Below, one piece after another: positions 21,902-32,564 of a stretch of 64,000 nucleotides of DNA. A program made the translations under genes and the position numbers. This DNA is from Coprinellus micaceus (lineage: Eukaryota; Basidiomycota; Agaricomycetes; Agaricales; Psathyrellaceae), in NCBI GenBank assembly GCA_951394405.1, contig OX596339.1, positions 1,674,001-1,738,000 of the forward strand, in the 5' to 3' direction. The number at the start of each line of letters is the position of its first letter. The first letter of the stretch is position 1. Below the pieces are notes generated by a model. It saw nothing but the letters and a program-made list of their open reading frames with translations, was not told the origin of the DNA and did no database searches.

Positions 21902-23826
21902 GTCAGTGATTACACTTGGTTGGGGAAACTTACAAGTTCCAGTTCCACCGTTTATATTATACAAACTGCTCGAGCCAAAGGTCGGAAAGGTATGGTAGCG
22001 ACGCTGTTTCACGACCAGCAGCGAAGTGCATGCTGCAAAAACGCTCCGGTTCGAGGTGGATGAAACAACCGCGCTTGCCTACGCTCTTCGATCGAACATT
22101 GCGCTGCGGACTCGGCGCGAGGAGAAGCGATGCACCATTCGGTTCTGCAGCGCGAACGCTTAGAGGTGAGAGGACAGAGGCAAGAGGGGTTCAGATTGGT
22201 CTTGAGCTTAAATATTGAAAAACAGTCTTTCTGGCTTCAGAGACGCGTCAGGATCTTGTAAAATAGTATAGCTATTATTTCATCGAAGAGCTGCTTACCT
22301 CAAAGCGCTCCTCCGCGAACGCCATCATCCACGCGATTGGCTACAAAACAAGACATTCCATTTAGCTCAAGTAGCGTGACGGCCATGCCGAAAGTCATTT
22401 TACGAAATGAGTTTCTCCAGGGAACCCTGAGGCTGACCGAGGCGAATGGCGTGCCAAAAGTGGGGATTGTGCAAAGCAATTCACCCTGACGACCACGGAC
22501 CCTTGAAACCTGGCGACCTTGAAGGCGACACCTCCTTCGCAGTACCCAGGCTATGACTCGCACTCGGTCGGAGGACATTGTCTGCAAGCGCTCAGGAACA
22601 GCCTCTGGCTATTTGATTGCGGCATTGGAATTGGATGGGAGATGGTCGTGGTCCAGGAACAAGGTGAAGATCATCAGCATCCTGTGCGAAGCCCCTGTTC
22701 TCACGGCTCGACGGCTCGAAGTTCACCCCAACAGTCACAGTCATTCCTGGCCCCGCATTTCCCCTCGCCTCCCAACGCCTCTCCCCTGTTTCAATATACC
22801 ACGGACATACGCACGCGAACGCCGTATCTGGATATTTCTCCAAATTGCCGACCTCCTCAGCATCGTCGCAACCCAGTCTCTGTTTCATACCTCAGCTTCG
22901 TCCCTGCACTCTGTCCACCTCGCGAACCGCCCTTTGCATCGGAGTCCTTGGGACAATGCTTGGGCTGGAGTAGGCCGCGATGATGTAGGACGCACAGCAC
23001 TTCCTGGGCTATGAGTCACCTCGCGTTCTCCACGGACTACTCTCTCCCCAAAGTGCTCCGATTCTCTGGTTTGGTTCAGGCTGGGATGATCACATCGGCA
23101 ACGGGGTTCGAACTATTGAACGACAGGACCCCCACAGAGACTTCAAGCCCTCAATGGCCTCGCCCCATGTGGCCTCCCAAGTGCTTGCCCATGGTTCGTT
23201 GTGACGTTGTCCCCTATAGGTTTGACCTAAGTAGCAGGGACGGCGAGTGTGTATGTTCACAAAAATTATTCCCAATGACGACAATTGGAATGGCCTGGTG
23301 CAGCAGCAGGCAAAGGCGTGCTCTATCATTAATTAATCTACAGACCCAGAACGCGTCATCCACCTCGTTCCACTCTGCTTTGTGAGCCCACTTCTCGACG
23401 TTTTCCCTTCTACGCCCGACTCCGCCCTTAGGTTACAGCTTCAAATCAGCATCGCATCCCTTACGCACATCCCTTCAATTTAGTAGGCAAGGATTCCCAA
23501 CCCCATGCACTCCCCTGCAGGGGACCAGCTCGCTAAGAAGGCAGATAAGATCGAGGCAGTACCAGCAGTTCTCAGTCTGGTCTTGATGAGTCGATCCTCC
23601 CATTTGTAGATCCTCCAAACAAAGGCTGCCCCGACGGAGCCTATGCGTGATTGCGGAAGCTTGGCCGGTTTGGTTATGTATATCAGCATGCATAGTTAAA
23701 CACAGCTTTACTCAGAATCCTAGTACAGGTCCACGACGCGTGTTCTTTCCTTCCCAACCCTCACAGCTTCGGCGCTAGCCCCCAAATTCAACTCCCAACC
23801 TCCCTTCCAACGACAGAGCGGTTCCG
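21902..23826. other. 1.9 kb intergenic region, divergent promoters
   Basis: This lies between the starts of kinase paralog 3 (-) and the MYND protein (+). Overlapping open frames of about 150 codons near 22520-23010 have no recognisable domain, and their composition does not favour one frame. I see no RNA gene. Confidence 0.4.
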
Positions 23827-26118
23827 ATGCCTTCAAAGGATAATCCCATTATCAAGCCACCTCCTCGCACACCAGCCCAACTCGCCTTTATCCTAAGCCC
23901 AAGGAATCTCCCAAAGGTGTGTTCGCTGCGAAGAATCGATGCTGTGTTCAGATGCTAATCATCTGTCCATCGCACGATCTTGTCCTGTCATTCAATAGGT
24001 TTTTGAGCAGGCCAAAAAGGGATCCTTTGAGCACATGCACCAGATTCAGGAAGCTACCCACGGAAAGCCAGACAGCGCAGTTCTGAAGGTCGTCCTGCAA
24101 TCTCTGAAGAATTGCCGCGTTCCGACGCGGGAAGAGCTCCTAACTAGGGTGCCCGACCCGGTGGCGCGCGCGAGATTCGCCGCGCTGGGGTTGCAGGTCA
24201 TGGAGGACCAGTGCCGCTGCACTGAGAATCAACCCAAACTACTGGAGCAATCTGGGACGTTGATCCAAAAGTACTGGGATGTTCTAGTGGACTGGTTTGT
24301 CTTCTTCCTCCAAACCGGAACGCACCTCTTCGACTTCCTTCTGCTCGATCCCATTACAGTGATGAAGATGCCTGTGATCAACCTTATGAGCATCGCCAAG
24401 GTATACGAGGGCACGCGCTTCGACCTTCGCCGCTCCCCTGGTTCCCTGGAACTGTTCATCATAACCTGGAATTGCCGTGACACTGACGGCACACCAATCG
24501 TCATAGCCAAAGACGGTTTCGACGATGGCATTTGTCCCATTTTGACAATCGTCCGCCGTTGTACAGAGGACGAGGCTATTCGAGAGAAATTGCTGTTAAA
24601 AATGATCGCCGACGACCTCCTTCCCCTCGATGTCCTCGTCGAGTCGCTTATTTCACGCGTTGTGAAAGTGAAAGGTCTATATGACGAAGGTGAAATAAGC
24701 GCTCATTGGACCCTCTGCTTCACATCCCGCATGATTGGGATCACGCTCGACTTCGCGTACAACAACATGGTCATGAACGCGCTCCTGGATGCAGGGTTTC
24801 TACGGATATACGCCGACGTGTTATGGGGTGTGGCCAAGGACGGCGAGTCACGGCCCCTCAGCAACTCGGAATGGCAAAAGATCGCAGACACCATTGGACT
24901 CCTGCTCAACTGGGCGTTGACCGTCGAGCCGGCACTGCTTCCCAAGTTAGTGTGGCTCGCTCGCGGCAATATTCTCGGAACGACATTGCGCATTCTGTCA
25001 TACCTCCCTTTAAATAGCAGCGAATTTTCGAGGGTAACAACCTCTTTGAATCTCTACGCCGTCTACTCCTCCTATCCACCCCTACTTGCGGCCATGCACG
25101 GCCCTATGGAAGAATTCTATCCCACAGCTGCCCTCATCGAGCGCGCCGCACACAGATCGAGTCAAACTGCCAGGGCTATTTCGAATATCTGTGAGGCATA
25201 TCACAGAAACAATGAATGCACACATGGTCGGTGGAAGCAGACGGCGAAGCGAAAGTTGTGCGACAACCTCTTGGTAAGCGCCTAATCACCGTGCTGTATA
25301 TTGGGGTGTCGTTACTGAGGAGTTCCATAGCATTCCTCGAGTCGCGATGCATCTAGGGGCAACAAACCCGTTTCTCAAACGTGTTCGAACTGTCGCTCCG
25401 CAGCCTACTGCTCGAAGGAATGTCAGAGAGAAGATTGGGTTACCTATCACCGGAAAGAGTGTCAAGGTGCCTCCCAAGAGTATTCCCGTTAGTCCACGCT
25501 TTCTGCGAACCCCGTCCGTAGCTGACATGGGCCCATCTTGCTCATAGACCGCAAATCAATGCAGCTATGGATCCGATATAGCTTCAGGAATTACTATTTC
25601 TCCATCGTTGAACATCTCGCAAGCAAGTCTCGGGCATTCCTCATCTCGAACTTCACGTCCAGGGGTTCGCGCCATATCCCCATCTTCGATGCCTCGGTGA
25701 ACCCTTACGACATCAAAACTGTGTCCATCCCAGATTTCAGGGAGCGTGGCCCTCTGTACAAGTTCCGCGAGGAGAGGCTGGGCGGGTACCTGGACGAATA
25801 TGCGAAGAAGAAGTCTGGTGTCTTCCTTGTCGGTGCCCTGTTCTTCTATGGGATCGAGAGGATCCATATATTAGCACGCATGGTCCGCGTTGCGACTTCT
25901 CATCCTGAGGCAGAAATATCCCCATTCCAAATCATAGGTGCTCTGATTCATTACGAGTGAGTCTTCCGCTGCACCATATTCCATGATAATCATGCCTAAT
26001 GTCTGGTAGGCATATTCGAGAGGACAAGGAGGCAGACGGACAGCGGTCAAGACTCTACGAATTGTTCACTTGGTCGCTGAACGAGAATGCAAGAGCCATG
26101 TCCTACAGTTATAATTAA
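23827..26118 (+). CDS. MYND-type zinc finger protein
   Basis: Exon 1 (23827-23916, 30 codons) splices to a long exon starting at GTTTTTGAGCAG near 24000. The long helical middle part (about 420 residues) resembles the armadillo-like regions of mushroom MYND proteins. After an intron near 25273-25330 comes the finger CSNCRSAAYCSKECQREDW, then HRKEC, matching the C-x2-C / C-x3-C / H-x3-C ligand pattern of MYND. Further exons code for DRKSMQLWIRYSF and onward, ending in SYSYN at 26118. MYND fingers bind proline-rich partner peptides; there is no SET domain here, so this is not a methyltransferase of the SMYD type. The specific function is unknown. Confidence 0.85.
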
Positions 26119-26776
26119 ATCCGGCCAAACCAAAGAGAAGCCGTAGCTTGGTGTAAATCGAAGCTGCCCTTCCATGGCGCAGGTCTGCAAGAAATGGTAA
26201 GAGACCAGGAATACGGAAAGCCCTTGTAACCCCTGTGGCCTTGAGCTGGGCATCAAAACCGAGTAGACCAAATGGGAGTGTAGTTGGGTTGGTTCAGAGG
26301 CTTACTGTTTCCATCTTCGCCTTCAGAAGACCTTGCGAGTGAGCTTGTACGGTAGTGTGTTATCATCCGAGTCTCCGAGAACTTGAGGAGAACGTTCTTC
26401 GATCTGCCATATGGTGATGTTATGATGGCGAGTCAGGCCTCGTGGTCGAGACAAGTATTCCTCTGCAGAGGCGCTTTTGCTGTTCAACAAAATTCGGGGG
26501 TGTCAAGGAGGCTCAATTGAATGCTATCGACCTGATTCTGGGTGTTCAAGGCAGTGCTGTTCCTGTCATCAAGAGTAGGGAGGTGGGAGAGATCAGTGCC
26601 CCTGCCGGGTCGAGCGGAGATTGAAACTGTTGCAGCGTTATATCGCCCGAATATCGTTCTCGTTGGCAGTCAGTCCCACACGGTCCCTTCCCCTCCCCCG
26701 CCCTTCTCCTTGCGCGACGTTCCCCTTCTTCGTCTTCCCGGTCTTGTCTTCAAACCCCTGAATATCTGGTTCGATA
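26119..26776. other. Intergenic, Ras promoter region
   Basis: This ~660 bp lies between the MYND gene and the Ras gene. A pyrimidine-rich tract (about 26685-26745) directly precedes the Ras start, a common feature of fungal core promoters. I see no gene here. Confidence 0.4.
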
Positions 26777-27799
26777 ATGGCTGCTAGGGTGTGTAGGACC
26801 TTCCCTAGATCTCGGGGTGTAACGACTGACAACCTGCTCTCGTGTGCAGGCTCAGTTCTTGAGGGAGTACAAGTTGGTTGTGGTCGGTGGAGGAGGTACG
26901 GGACAATATCTGTGTTCTAGAACGACACACTGAAATTGGACGTGCTCAGGTGTTGGAAAGTCTGCCTTGACGATCCAGTTCATCCAGTCACACTTCGTGG
27001 ACGAGTACGACCCCACGATTGAGGGTGAGTACACACCCCTGATACCAGCGACAGGAATCTAACTGTCCCAACCCTCAAGACTCGTACCGCAAGCAGTGTG
27101 TAATCGACGACGAAGTTGCTCTGCTCGATGTCCTCGACACTGCTGGTCAGGAGGAATATGGGTGCGCCCCACGGTTTCCCTTCGTGGCCTGATATGGGTT
27201 TGCTAATCTTTTGTGTTCCTTGTGTCCTTCCAGCGCCATGCGGGAGCAGTACATGAGGACGGGCGAGGGCTTCTTGCTCGTCTACTCCATTACGTCCCGC
27301 AACTCGTTCGAGGAAATCAGTATCTTCCACCAGCAGATCCTCCGAGTGAAGGACCAGGACTCCTTCCCCGTCATCGTCGTGGCCAACAAGTGTGACCTCG
27401 AGTACGAGCGTCAAGTGGGCATGAACGGTACGTGAATCCATCTCTCCACAATGACCTTGTCCACCGAAGCACGTCATGTCCTAATTTGATATTTCTTTTG
27501 TCTTCCAGAGGGCCGTGATCTCGCCAAGCACTTTGGCTGCAAGTTCATCGAAACCTCGGCTAAGCAGAGGATTAACGTCGACGAGGCCTTCAGCCAACTT
27601 GTTCGGGAGATCCGCAAGTATAATCAGGTGCATAGTCTTTATGGCATTGAAGCGTCGCCATGCTGACATTGGACCATTCTAGACGCAAAAGGCTGGCATC
27701 GCGGGCAACGGTGGTGCATCTGCGGGCTCATATCCTGGACAGGACCGACATGGCGGTGACGAGGCTGCTGGCTGCTGTGCCGGATGTGTTGTTCTCTAA
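26777..27799 (+). CDS. RAS1: Ras-family small GTPase
   Basis: This is a plasma-membrane GTPase switch that typically controls cAMP/MAPK signalling, growth and mating in fungi. There are seven exons: 26777-26788, 26850-26895, 26950-27024, 27080-27161, 27234-27427, 27509-27627 and 27683-27799, totalling 214 residues. The P-loop is GGGGVGKS, with glycine at the classical codon 12 position. Switch I is YDPTIEDSY, switch II is [14 protein letters not shown], and the base-recognition motifs are NKCD and ETSAK. The tail GCCAGCVVL has a CAAX box (CVVL) plus two nearby cysteines that could be palmitoylated. The first coding exon is only 12 nt. Sequence through the effector loop is typical of true Ras rather than Rap or Rheb; the symbol follows fungal usage. 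Confidence 0.94.
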
Positions 27800-28311
27800 T
27801 CGTCTCAGAAGGCGTCTGACCGACTGGACAACCACCTGATCACTGTTTCTACTCCCCTTTGCTCCACTCTTCCATCCCGTTCTCTTTGCTATTCGAGCCT
27901 CGTGTTTTCGCTCTTCTATGGCCTTCGCATATGCTTGATCATTCATTCACTCATTACATTCCCCTCGCTTTCGTCCCTCATTGACATTTCTCATGTCTTC
28001 GCTGCTCACAGGGTCTAATTGACGTTCTTCCCCTTCTGTACGTTGTTTGCAAAAAACACTCGGTCTGTAAACACCGTCATTCCATGAGACTCCCTTTTGT
28101 GAGCTCAAACTTTCCCTTCTGTTACTCCTTTCCCATCGCCTTTTTACCCCAGCTACCAGCATATTTTTGGTAGGCATCCATCGCATCCGACAGCATCTGT
28201 AATCGAACCATGGCGGATATAAGGAACTGTGTATATTATTTTGGATACTATATAGAACAGAATGGAATTTGGGAGATACCCAGTTCTGCTAAATAGACTG
28301 GACCTCTGCAG
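27800..28311. other. Convergent 3' flanks of Ras and CIA30 genes
   Basis: This ~510 bp is T/C-rich on the plus strand just after the Ras stop (27840-27960) and AT-rich near 28230-28260. That is consistent with polyadenylation regions of the two convergent genes. Confidence 0.4.
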
Positions 28312-29441
28312 CTACGACTGCTCACTCTTCTCGTTGGTGACCTCACCAGAGGGACTTTTCTCTTCTGTGGAAGGAGCGTCGTAAGTGGCATGGGGGATGC
28401 GAAGAGAACGCGCAGCAGCTCACTCTCGATGACTTTCTCTAGCGGCTCGTCTGTCATATCCTCTTCGTTGACGATGCGTATGTGGTCAATGCCGAGCTCA
28501 TACTTTCCACTCACCCCACTGTTCCCTCCCAACATCGAAATCCCAACACTCCGTATCCGCTCACGCATCATCTTGATCTGCGCTTCAGACATCTCCCCAG
28601 AGTTGGTTCGTACGAAGCTCGAGAAAGGAAGCTGTTGGACGACAGGGACAGTTAGCGTACACCTAGCTTATCCGGCGTACCAAGCCGAATGGAATGACTG
28701 CGACACGTACGAATACATCCTCCCACCTCCCGTCGTTCCGCTTAAAGTACAGTCGGTGTTGCCAGAGGTCGGTGGAGATGGGGCCCTCGGTTTGGAGATT
28801 CACAAAGTAAGAGTTGCGCGTGCGGGGGTCACCGCCCAGACGAACGCGCAGCGCGAGGTATTCGTGCTGCGACACGTCGTCCGTGATGTCACCAAAGATT
28901 GTGGGTCTGTTCTGTCCAGGGAAACGCGCAAAGAATAATTCAAGAGGGAGAGAACCAGCCGCAGCCGTCGAGTTGGTAAGTAAGTCTCCCGAGCACTTGG
29001 GCATGGACCCCACACGCACCAGATTCCTGAACCCCGCATACCCTCCCCGAATCTTGTTCGCATACCCGGGCTTTACGTCGAGCCTCATTTCTCCCCAAAA
29101 CAACCCAGTCGCCTTCTTCCCGATCGTCGCATTGTGTTCCGGGTTCTCGTCCAAGTCCAGGTGCACCGTTGAGTTTCCGCCGATGTCGCCGTCGCAGCCC
29201 GTAGCGTACTGGCTAACGTCATCTCGCGAGTTGAATGTGAAGAGTGTCCGTGGTGCGCGCGAAGGGATATCAGCGCCCTTCATTAGGACCACTACGGGTG
29301 GTAGAACGACATGTCAGCGACAGTTCCAACGCCGGAGGGTACGCCGAGTTAGATATGTCCCAGTCGTGCACGTACCGTTAGACACGCCCTCGAGAATTCG
29401 TCGAGTGGACCTGTCAATATATCGAGATAAGTGAGATACCA
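28312..29441 (-). CDS. Complex I intermediate-associated protein 30 (CIA30/NDUFAF1-like)
   Basis: This is an assembly factor of mitochondrial NADH:ubiquinone oxidoreductase. Exon 1 starts at 29441 (MVSHLSRYIDRSTRRILEGV) and splices to VVLMKGADIPSRAP. The CIA30 domain follows: LFTFNSRDDVSQYATGCDGD near the start, TGLFWGEMRLDV, GYAGFRNLV and the C-terminal LGIDHIRI. A second intron removes the region around 28635-28707 and joins WEDVF to LPFSSFVRTN. A third, 59-nt intron near the 3' end (GTGAGC...CCACAG) gives the hydrophilic tail EKSPSGEVTNEKSEQS and a stop at 28312. Without that splice the frame would run to 28248 with an unnatural tail. Confidence 0.87.
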
Positions 29442-29929
29442 TGATGGTATAGTGAATCTGGTGTTCGTGGTCGTCAACGTCTCAGAGGCATAGGCTCTCG
29501 CGTGTTCCAAGACCGTTGCTGACGTCAGTCGCGCTCACGGACGAGCGCTAATTGGCGCTAAACGGCAAACTGGAGCACTCAGCGTCCTACTCTGGCGCGA
29601 TGTCATAGGGTTTGGTATGCACAAGACTGACCAAGGACCCGCACATATTCGACCGAATTCGAAGTGAATAATGATAGCAGAAGCTACTAATACAGTCGAG
29701 TCCAGAGCAGAACTAGCTGCTCAGAGTGAGCGCAAACCCTCGCAAATATAGAACGAAAAAGAGAACTAAGACGATGAGTAGGAGTCGAAGCGAATGAGTG
29801 TGTGAGTCAATGCCCAAAGAGCGGGGGGAGATAGCTATAGGTACAGTGGAATGTCAGGGAACGTGCGTGGAAGTGCGAGTGCAAGCAAGTAGTAACCGGA
29901 GTCAGAAGGATCTATCGACTGTTCGAGCC
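29442..29929. other. Intergenic between CIA30 start and receptor stop
   Basis: This is the promoter region of the CIA30 gene and the 3' flank of the receptor gene. No gene or clear motif is seen. Confidence 0.35.
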
Positions 29930-31993
29930 TCACCGTAACCTGGAGATAGCAGTGGGAGGACTAGGTGGGGTTCTTGGGTCTACATAGTACCGCTCGTCCT
30001 TGCCAAGTTGGCCCAGCAGTAGCGGTCTTGGGCTTCCCTCTCGGCTAGCGGGAGGCGACATCCTGGGCGATCCGGAACGCGACGCCAGCAAGGCCAACTG
30101 GCGCGGGGGCAAACTTGATCCCCCGCTAAGTGGAGACGACGAGTTGCTGCTACTCCAAGACCCGGTCGAGTCAACCGATGGTGATGGATGGTGGCTCGCC
30201 GACCGACCGCTAGCAGAAAATGGTGACGGTTCGTAAGATGGGGTCCTGATATGCCTTGGGAAGGGATAGTCGGTAGGTGAAATCTGCTTGGGCGATGATC
30301 GGGAGTATGCAAGGGCTTCCACTTTGTCCATACTGCGACTGGGAGGCTTCGACAGGGTACGGCCATAACCGGTTGCACCGTACGAGTTACCTCCCTGCGA
30401 ATACGACGAGAGCAGGCCACGCTCAGAGTAGACGCTATCCTTCTTGGAGGTCGTAACGGGCAAAGGCAGGTGAAACTTGGTGACCTTCTCTCGGATCGAC
30501 ATACGAGATGCCCTCACAGACCTTCGGAAGGAAGACGCATAGCCTTTGTCCAGGAGAGCGGAAGGACCCCATGATTCCATGCCATCCTTGCGAGTCGAGG
30601 TCGTCTGCGACCGACCGTCGAACGCCGGTCCAAGAACACGGAATGTGTTGTAGAAGAGGCCAACGTTTACGACACCTGCGATACGGTTGAGGACTCGGCC
30701 ATACCCGTGGGATTCTAGCGCCGCGGACTCACCGAGCATGAACCAACAAACCGCCGCAAAGACCAAGGCCTGGAATGGCACGAAAAAGCCAGATATCTCG
30801 AGCAGCCGCAGGACTGAATACGGAACCAAGAGGGCGACATATGCTATCAGTGATATCAGCCATGATGTTTCAAAATCGTTGCATCAGTTCTGAACGCACC
30901 GACAGGATACCTGCAGCAAAATATGTCAATCAGCTGTGTTGGATACGATATACACTGCGGCTCACCAGATCATGCTTCGTGCAACACGAGCGACGAACCG
31001 ATTGTAATGGTCAGCTTCGGTCTGGGTGCTCCACCGCTTCTTTGGGTTGAGTGTAACGTGTATACCTCCCTTGAAAGTGAGCGTCCCCCTGAGTATCAGG
31101 AAGATGACAGGGTACAAGACAGCGGAAAGGGCAGCCGCCACAAGGATCTGATTGAAGATTAAGAGAAACGTTTCGGAAGGGCACAGAATGCACTTACAGG
31201 CAGGATGTGCAAGAAGAACCGGAACTGGGTGTAATCACTCTTGAACCCGCACATAAGCCCATCGGGCCCGTAGATGTCGCCGTTGGGTTTAGGGAGGTAG
31301 AATGGGAGTGAAGCTGAGGAGCGTCAATGGCTTCCCAATAGCAAACGCGGCATTGAGACACTCACCCATCACACCGGACACAATCCATCCGACTGCCATC
31401 AAGCAACGCGAGACGATGAGAGGCTGCTTCCGCTTCAAAACCAGAGAGTTGAAAGTATGGACAGCTATGGTCACGGTGAAGAAGCCCGATGACCAAGTTC
31501 CAATCTGGTTTAGAACAGCTAAACGAAACCGGATTTGAGGGCAAGGTTTCCATTGTCTAGTACCTAACGCACCTTGCGTAGTACACGCAGCACCTTCAAA
31601 GCCGTTTATCAGCTGCGGCGTTCCGCCCAGAGTAGAGAGTCGTGCTCACCAACTGTGATCCCCCTGTTCAGGAACCACGGGAGGGCCATGATTCCAGCAC
31701 CCGTGTTAATAACCATAGCCACGAGCAAACACGCCGCGTAGTTCCCCAACTGCGTCTGAAAAAAGGCATAGTCGTGGGGTTTCTCTCCATCCTTGGTGAT
31801 ATACCAGCGGAGACCAAGCCAAGCGACTCTCAGAGCGACTGATAGCAGGGCCACTGTGCATAAGATCGCGAAGATGTTCACCGCCTGTGGATTTGTGGTC
31901 AATCAGCTGCCTAGCTCCCACTGAGAGACTAGCACTCACCAGGGCCCCCGCCATAACGCTCTCGGGAAAAGGTACAAAAGTCGATCCATCCAT
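29930..31993 (-). CDS. Seven-helix receptor, cAMP-receptor/Git3-like GPCR
   Basis: This is an integral membrane protein with several hydrophobic helices in the first two thirds: VNIFAILCTVALLSVALRVA, YAACLLVAMVINTGAGIMAL, LNQIGTWSSGFFTVTIAVHT, LHILPILVAAALSAVLYPVI and LEISGFFVPFQALVFAAVCW. A long hydrophilic Ser/Pro-rich cytoplasmic tail (about 220 residues) follows. The extracellular loop with YGPDGLMCGF and the helix layout fit fungal class V/cAMP-receptor-like GPCRs, but the ligand is unknown. The start at 31993 (MDGSTFVPFPESVMAGAL) is in a 54-nt exon. Two exons are very small: 31573-31593 (21 nt) and 30900-30910 (11 nt). Many Ser residues in the tail are potential phosphorylation sites. 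Confidence 0.78.
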
Positions 31994-32564
31994 ATCCGCT
32001 GCTTGAAGAGATATCCGCCAGAGACCGAGCTGATGGAAGTCGTGCGAAGTGGGGAGGGAACGAGAAACAAGAAACTGGCCGCCTGCGAGCAGAAATTTGA
32101 GGTCTCTCCAGAGACACCGACCAGGGAACCTGTCCGAAAGAACGAAAGAAAGGAAGGAAGGAAGGGAAGAACGAAGAAAAGCGAACGGTGGTGAGGGTCC
32201 AACACTAAGGCCTACGAGAATTCCAAATTGCCTTGAATTACGGTAACTCTGTCTACATTTGTTTGGGCCGTATGGGTTATCTCATCTCCTCCGTCATGAT
32301 GGAATGGCTTGATGAGGTTCAAGACCGTGGTTACTGCCCGTGTTGTCAGGGACGGGTAACGATTCTGTGAAGATTGCCTGAGATTGTCTTGAGATTCTGC
32401 GTGTGGTGGTAACCATCAAAAGCCGCACCCTGAGAACGGTCTTGCCAAGGAAGGGAATGCACCAAACTGTGCAGAACCTGTCAATTCAAGGTCAATCTAC
32501 TGAAGTCCGATATCAAATCCGAAAATCCAGGAAGAAAACAGGGAAGAACCGACCTTAACCACAA
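31994..32564. other. Intergenic, receptor promoter and Pol eta 3' flank
   Basis: This ~570 bp has a purine-rich tract around 32130-32190 upstream of the receptor start. No gene is seen. Confidence 0.35.

Noticed and set aside
22519..23014. Overlapping ~150-codon frames near 22.5-23.0 kb
   Set aside because: Two overlapping frames on one strand and one on the other are equally open, the translations are low in recognisable structure, and no domain is visible.
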